Source of the DNA: Spirochaetia bacterium
Lineage (GTDB): Bacteria > Spirochaetota > Spirochaetia > Treponematales > Treponemataceae
Reading direction: 5' to 3'
Length of the DNA stretch: 33,371 nt
Assembly (NCBI GenBank): GCA_900769985.1
Contig: CAAGIS010000004.1
Coordinates: 1-33,371 of the forward strand
In this document: positions 31,087 through 33,371 of the stretch, in pieces
How the letters are laid out: every line of letters begins with the position of its first letter
Position numbering within the stretch: the stretch's first letter is position 1
Notes under the pieces: generated by a model
Database searches by the model: none
The model's input: the letters and a program-made list of their open reading frames with translations, nothing else
Told to the model about the DNA's origin: nothing
Position numbers and translations under genes: made by a program

Positions 31087-31329
31087 ATGATTGATATGAC
31101 AAAAGATGAATTATTTTTTTATACAGAATCAAAGAAAGAACTTGAATTTGTATATGACGGAAAAACATATTTAATGACTTATGGCGAAAACTCTTTTGGG
31201 GAAAGCTATATTGCATTCGGCAGGCTTTATGAACAGGAGCGATTTTCTTCGTTCAAAGATTTGTTTGCACGGGCAAGAATAGGCAATTCGTATTTTAGAG
31301 AAATGCTTGATATAATTAAATTGAACTGA
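31087..31329 (+). CDS. Small protein of unknown function
   Basis: This 80-residue soluble protein starts directly after the terminator of the previous gene (MIDMTKDELFFYTESKKE). It is rich in aromatic and charged residues (YDGKTYLMTYGENSFGESYIAFGRLYEQERF) and ends in a helix (FREMLDIIKLN). No domain recognised. A longer frame from 31033 would start inside the terminator stem and is rejected. No Shine-Dalgarno is visible before either ATG (31087 or 31096), so expression level and start are uncertain. Confidence 0.5.
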   Translation: MIDMTKDELFFYTESKKELEFVYDGKTYLMTYGENSFGESYIAFGRLYEQERFSSFKDLFARARIGNSYFREMLDIIKLN

Positions 31330-31358
31330 CGTCTTGCTTAAGTTCAGCGTAAAATGAG

Positions 31359-32135
31359 ATGACAAATTTAGAAAAATATTACAATAAATTTAATGAAGAC
31401 CACCGCCTTACGACGCGACACGGAATTGTAGAGTTTACGACATCGATGAAATATATTCACGACTACATTCCCGAGGGTGAGAGTTTGAAGATTCTTGATG
31501 TCGGCGCAGGAACAGGGCGGTATTCGATTCCTTTGAGCAGGGAAGGGCATAATGTTACTGCAGTTGAACTTGTACAGCACAATCTTGAAGTTCTGGAATC
31601 AAAACATGAACACGTAAATTGCTGGCCAGGTAATGCAATGGATTTGTCGTTTTTGCCTGACGACAAATTTGACATAACGCTGCTGTTCGGACCGATGTAT
31701 CATTTGATGACGCAGGACGAAAAACTTAAAGCGTTTTCAGAGGCGAGGCGCGTTACAAAAAACGGCGGGCACATTTTTGCTGCTTACGTAATGAATGATT
31801 ATAGCGTGATTACGTATTGTTTTAAACAGAATAAGATTAAGGAATGTGTCGCACGTAATTCACTGACAGAAGAGTTTCACTCGATACCGACTGACGATGA
31901 TTTGTACTGTTATCTGCGTCTTGAAGATATAAACGAACTGAATGAAAAATCAGGATTGGTGCGGGAAAAGATTATTGCTGCTGACGGAGCTGCTGATTAT
32001 ATCCGCAGGGAACTTAATGCGCTTGATGAAGAAAGTTTTGCCTGGTTTATAAAATATCATCTTGCAAACTGCGAACGGCCGGAGCTGCTTGGAGCAAGTT
32101 CTCATGTAGTTGATATTCTCAGAAATGAAAAATAA
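31359..32135 (+). CDS. Class I SAM-dependent methyltransferase
   Basis: This 258-residue enzyme has a Rossmann-type methyltransferase core. Motif I LDVGAGTGRYSIPL (about 46-59) binds S-adenosylmethionine, VTAVELVQHN provides the acidic residue for the ribose, and DITLLFGPMYHL is the motif IV region. The C-terminal part (about 160-250) probably determines the substrate and is not diagnostic. The target (small molecule, protein or nucleic acid) cannot be inferred. No good ribosome site precedes the ATG. The gene lies 29 nt after the small unknown protein and converges on the HAD phosphatase with 9 nt between stops. Confidence 0.82.
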   Translation: MTNLEKYYNKFNEDHRLTTRHGIVEFTTSMKYIHDYIPEGESLKILDVGAGTGRYSIPLSREGHNVTAVELVQHNLEVLESKHEHVNCWPGNAMDLSFLPDDKFDITLLFGPMYHLMTQDEKLKAFSEARRVTKNGGHIFAAYVMNDYSVITYCFKQNKIKECVARNSLTEEFHSIPTDDDLYCYLRLEDINELNEKSGLVREKIIAADGAADYIRRELNALDEESFAWFIKYHLANCERPELLGASSHVVDILRNEK

Positions 32136-32144
32136 ATTTTTAAA

Positions 32145-32801
32145 TCATTCTGTTAAAAAAGCAAGAAGTTCTTCTGGTTTTTCTAAAATAAAATCTGCAT
32201 TTGCTTTTTCAAATTCCTGACGGCTTCCGAATCCCCATAAAATACCTAGCGCTTTTAATCCTGCAAGGTGTGCTCCTTTTATGTCGTAGTTTCTGTCGCC
32301 AATCATAAGGCAGCTGTCTTTTTGGTTTTCAAGATGATTTTCTTTTAAGACATAATTTATTACATCGACTTTTTCGCATCTAATCTGTTCAGTTAAATCT
32401 GCGCCGCCTGTAAAATTGAAAAGCTTGAGCAAATCTTTTTTTTTAAGAATCTGTTTTGTATATATTTCTGGTTTGCTTGTTGCAATGAAAATCTGTTTGC
32501 CGTCTTCTTTTAGTGCTTTGATAAGTTCAACAATTTGCGGATATGGAGTGCATTGATACATTCCTTCTGTAGAATAATATTCGCGATAAATATTTATTGC
32601 GTTTTGAATTTCCGATTTTGGTAAATGGAAAATTGTCGAAAAACTTTCGTTAAGTGATGGACCTATCATTTTTCTGAATGTGTCCTCGTGATAATTTAAA
32701 TTGTAATGACTGCATACTTTTTGCATTGAATTGAAAATTCCTTCAGAAGTATCAAACAGCGTTCCGTCAAAATCAAAAAGGAGATTGGTAAATTTTTTCA
32801 T
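32145..32801 (-). CDS. HAD-family phosphatase, phosphoglycolate phosphatase-like
   Basis: This 218-residue hydrolase has the four HAD motifs: DFDGTLFDT (nucleophile aspartate), IATSKP, a lysine in the CEKVD region and MIGDRNYDIKGA. The helical cap between motifs I and II places it in subfamily IA, which includes phosphoglycolate and sugar-phosphate phosphatases. Substrate not determinable. The ATG is only 6 nt from an extended -10 box and has no ribosome site, so the message is probably leaderless. It converges on the methyltransferase gene. Confidence 0.85.
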   Translation of the reverse strand: MKKFTNLLFDFDGTLFDTSEGIFNSMQKVCSHYNLNYHEDTFRKMIGPSLNESFSTIFHLPKSEIQNAINIYREYYSTEGMYQCTPYPQIVELIKALKEDGKQIFIATSKPEIYTKQILKKKDLLKLFNFTGGADLTEQIRCEKVDVINYVLKENHLENQKDSCLMIGDRNYDIKGAHLAGLKALGILWGFGSRQEFEKANADFILEKPEELLAFLTE

Positions 32802-32807
32802 AGGGAT

Positions 32808-32816
32808 ATTATATCA
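32808..32816 (-). promoter_or_regulatory. Extended -10 promoter of the HAD gene
   Basis: On the minus strand TGATATAAT (32816-32808) ends 6 nt before the ATG at 32801. The start point would fall on or beside the A of ATG. Confidence 0.6.
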
Positions 32817-32878
32817 TAAATTGCGGCTGATGTTGCAAGAGAAATCAAGAAAATGAACGACTTTATAAAAACTGCATG

Positions 32879-32930
32879 CAAGGTTAACACTGAAAAATCC
32901 TCAATAGGATTTATTCAGTGTTTTCTTAAA
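32879..32930 (+). repeat. Dispersed hairpin repeat, copy 3
   Basis: AACACTGAA (32886-32894) pairs with TTCAGTGTT (32914-32922), with inner AATCCT/AGGATT pairing and then TTTTCTTAAA. It is closest to copy 1 in the stem and to copy 2 in the flanks. It sits between two divergent genes, so it does not terminate either. Confidence 0.75.
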
Positions 32931-32958
32931 ATATGACACTACGCAGTCAGTTTTTGTG

Positions 32959-32967
32959 TGATATAAT
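32959..32967 (+). promoter_or_regulatory. Extended -10 promoter of the radical SAM gene
   Basis: TGATATAAT at 32959-32967 ends 6 nt before the ATG at 32974, the same spacing and box as the divergent HAD gene. Confidence 0.6.
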
Positions 32968-32973
32968 TATTCT

Positions 32974-33371
32974 ATGCATTTTACAGAAGCAAAATCCATA
33001 CTTTCTGCACAGAACGGAATGAACATTTACCGCGGCTGTACGCACGGCTGCATTTACTGCGATTCGCGCTCGGACTGTTACCATACGCCAAAGCCTTTTG
33101 AAGATATTGAAGTAAAGCAGAATGCGCCAGCCCTTTTGGAAACGGCACTGCGCTCAAAACGCCGTAAATGTATGATTGGCACAGGCGCAATGTGCGACCC
33201 GTACATGCACTGCGAAAAAGACCTGCTTCTTACGCGGAGATGTCTTGAAATTATCGATCGGTACGGATTCGGGCTTGCAATTCAGACAAAGTCGGACAGA
33301 ATTTTGCGCGACATTGATCTTTTAAAATCAATTAACAGAAAAGCAAAATGCGTTGTCCAGATGACGCTTAC
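32974..33371 (+). CDS. SPL-family radical SAM protein (partial, cut by right edge)
   Basis: The first 132 codons are visible. GCTHGCIYCDSRSDCY (about 20-35) supplies the C-x3-C-x2-C cluster motif of radical SAM enzymes in the arrangement of spore photoproduct lyase-like proteins, followed by GTGAMCDPYMHCEKDLLLTR, which matches that family's second conserved block. Such proteins bind a 4Fe-4S cluster and S-adenosylmethionine. In non-spore-formers the substrate is unknown, with DNA repair or RNA/protein modification suggested. It appears leaderless, with an extended -10 box 6 nt before ATG. The rest lies beyond 33371. Confidence 0.82.
   Translation, partial: MHFTEAKSILSAQNGMNIYRGCTHGCIYCDSRSDCYHTPKPFEDIEVKQNAPALLETALRSKRRKCMIGTGAMCDPYMHCEKDLLLTRRCLEIIDRYGFGLAIQTKSDRILRDIDLLKSINRKAKCVVQMTL

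Noticed and set aside
1..33371. CRISPR arrays, tRNA or rRNA genes, transposases
   Set aside because: No regularly spaced direct repeats, cloverleaf-type sequences, rRNA segments or DDE/tyrosine/serine recombinase proteins were seen by eye. A tRNAscan and Infernal run would settle small RNAs.

Overview
The window looks like a piece of an A+T-rich spirochaete chromosome, most likely a gut or rumen Treponema. This is inferred from gene content and style: many secreted beta-barrel-like proteins with few database-like landmarks, FecR-domain proteins without a sigma factor, CHASE2/HAMP adenylate cyclases, an HD-GYP protein, purine-rich ribosome sites and A+T-rich promoters. No rRNA, tRNA, CRISPR array or canonical insertion sequence was seen.

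Left end (1-2290): an accessory island. An HRDC-domain protein and a reverse transcriptase of the diversity-generating-retroelement (DGR) type overlap by 26 nt. Around them are pieces of a tiny gene module. One complete copy holds a 32-residue membrane peptide (type I toxin-like, minus strand). Its Shine-Dalgarno is locked in a hairpin behind a 17-codon leader ORF. A convergent, terminator-ended small RNA is encoded opposite. Parts of the module recur on both outer sides, so the HRDC-RT pair sits where one module copy has been split. No template or variable repeat was recognised in the window.

Core region (2300-14330): citramalate synthase with an orphan amino-acid-type ABC ATPase; a minus-strand structured RNA with its own promoter and terminator; dihydrofolate reductase, a membrane HD-GYP protein and a CE2-like SGNH esterase; a minus-strand NlpC/P60-barrel fusion plus lipoprotein; an acyl-CoA ligase with a lysine/alanine-rich tail; a beta-barrel protein; and pyrE. 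A 50-bp hairpin repeat occurs three times across the window (about 4772, 10102 and 32879).

Two envelope-signalling-like loci follow. Locus 1 (14454-21142) is a HAMP adenylate cyclase, a FecR protein carrying six roughly 100-residue repeats, and a related repeat/barrel protein, with overlapping genes. Locus 2 (24427-29809) is a CHASE2 adenylate cyclase transcribed divergently from a small secreted protein, a beta-barrel protein and a second FecR protein. Fatty-acid genes lie between and after them (fabD-fabG, then fabZ preceded by four successive hairpins).

The right end has a four-helix membrane protein, a small unknown protein, a methyltransferase, a HAD phosphatase and the start of a SPL-type radical SAM protein. 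The last two have an extended -10 box exactly 6 nt before ATG and no ribosome site, which suggests leaderless messages. Functional links between these genes are inferred from order and family knowledge, not demonstrated.
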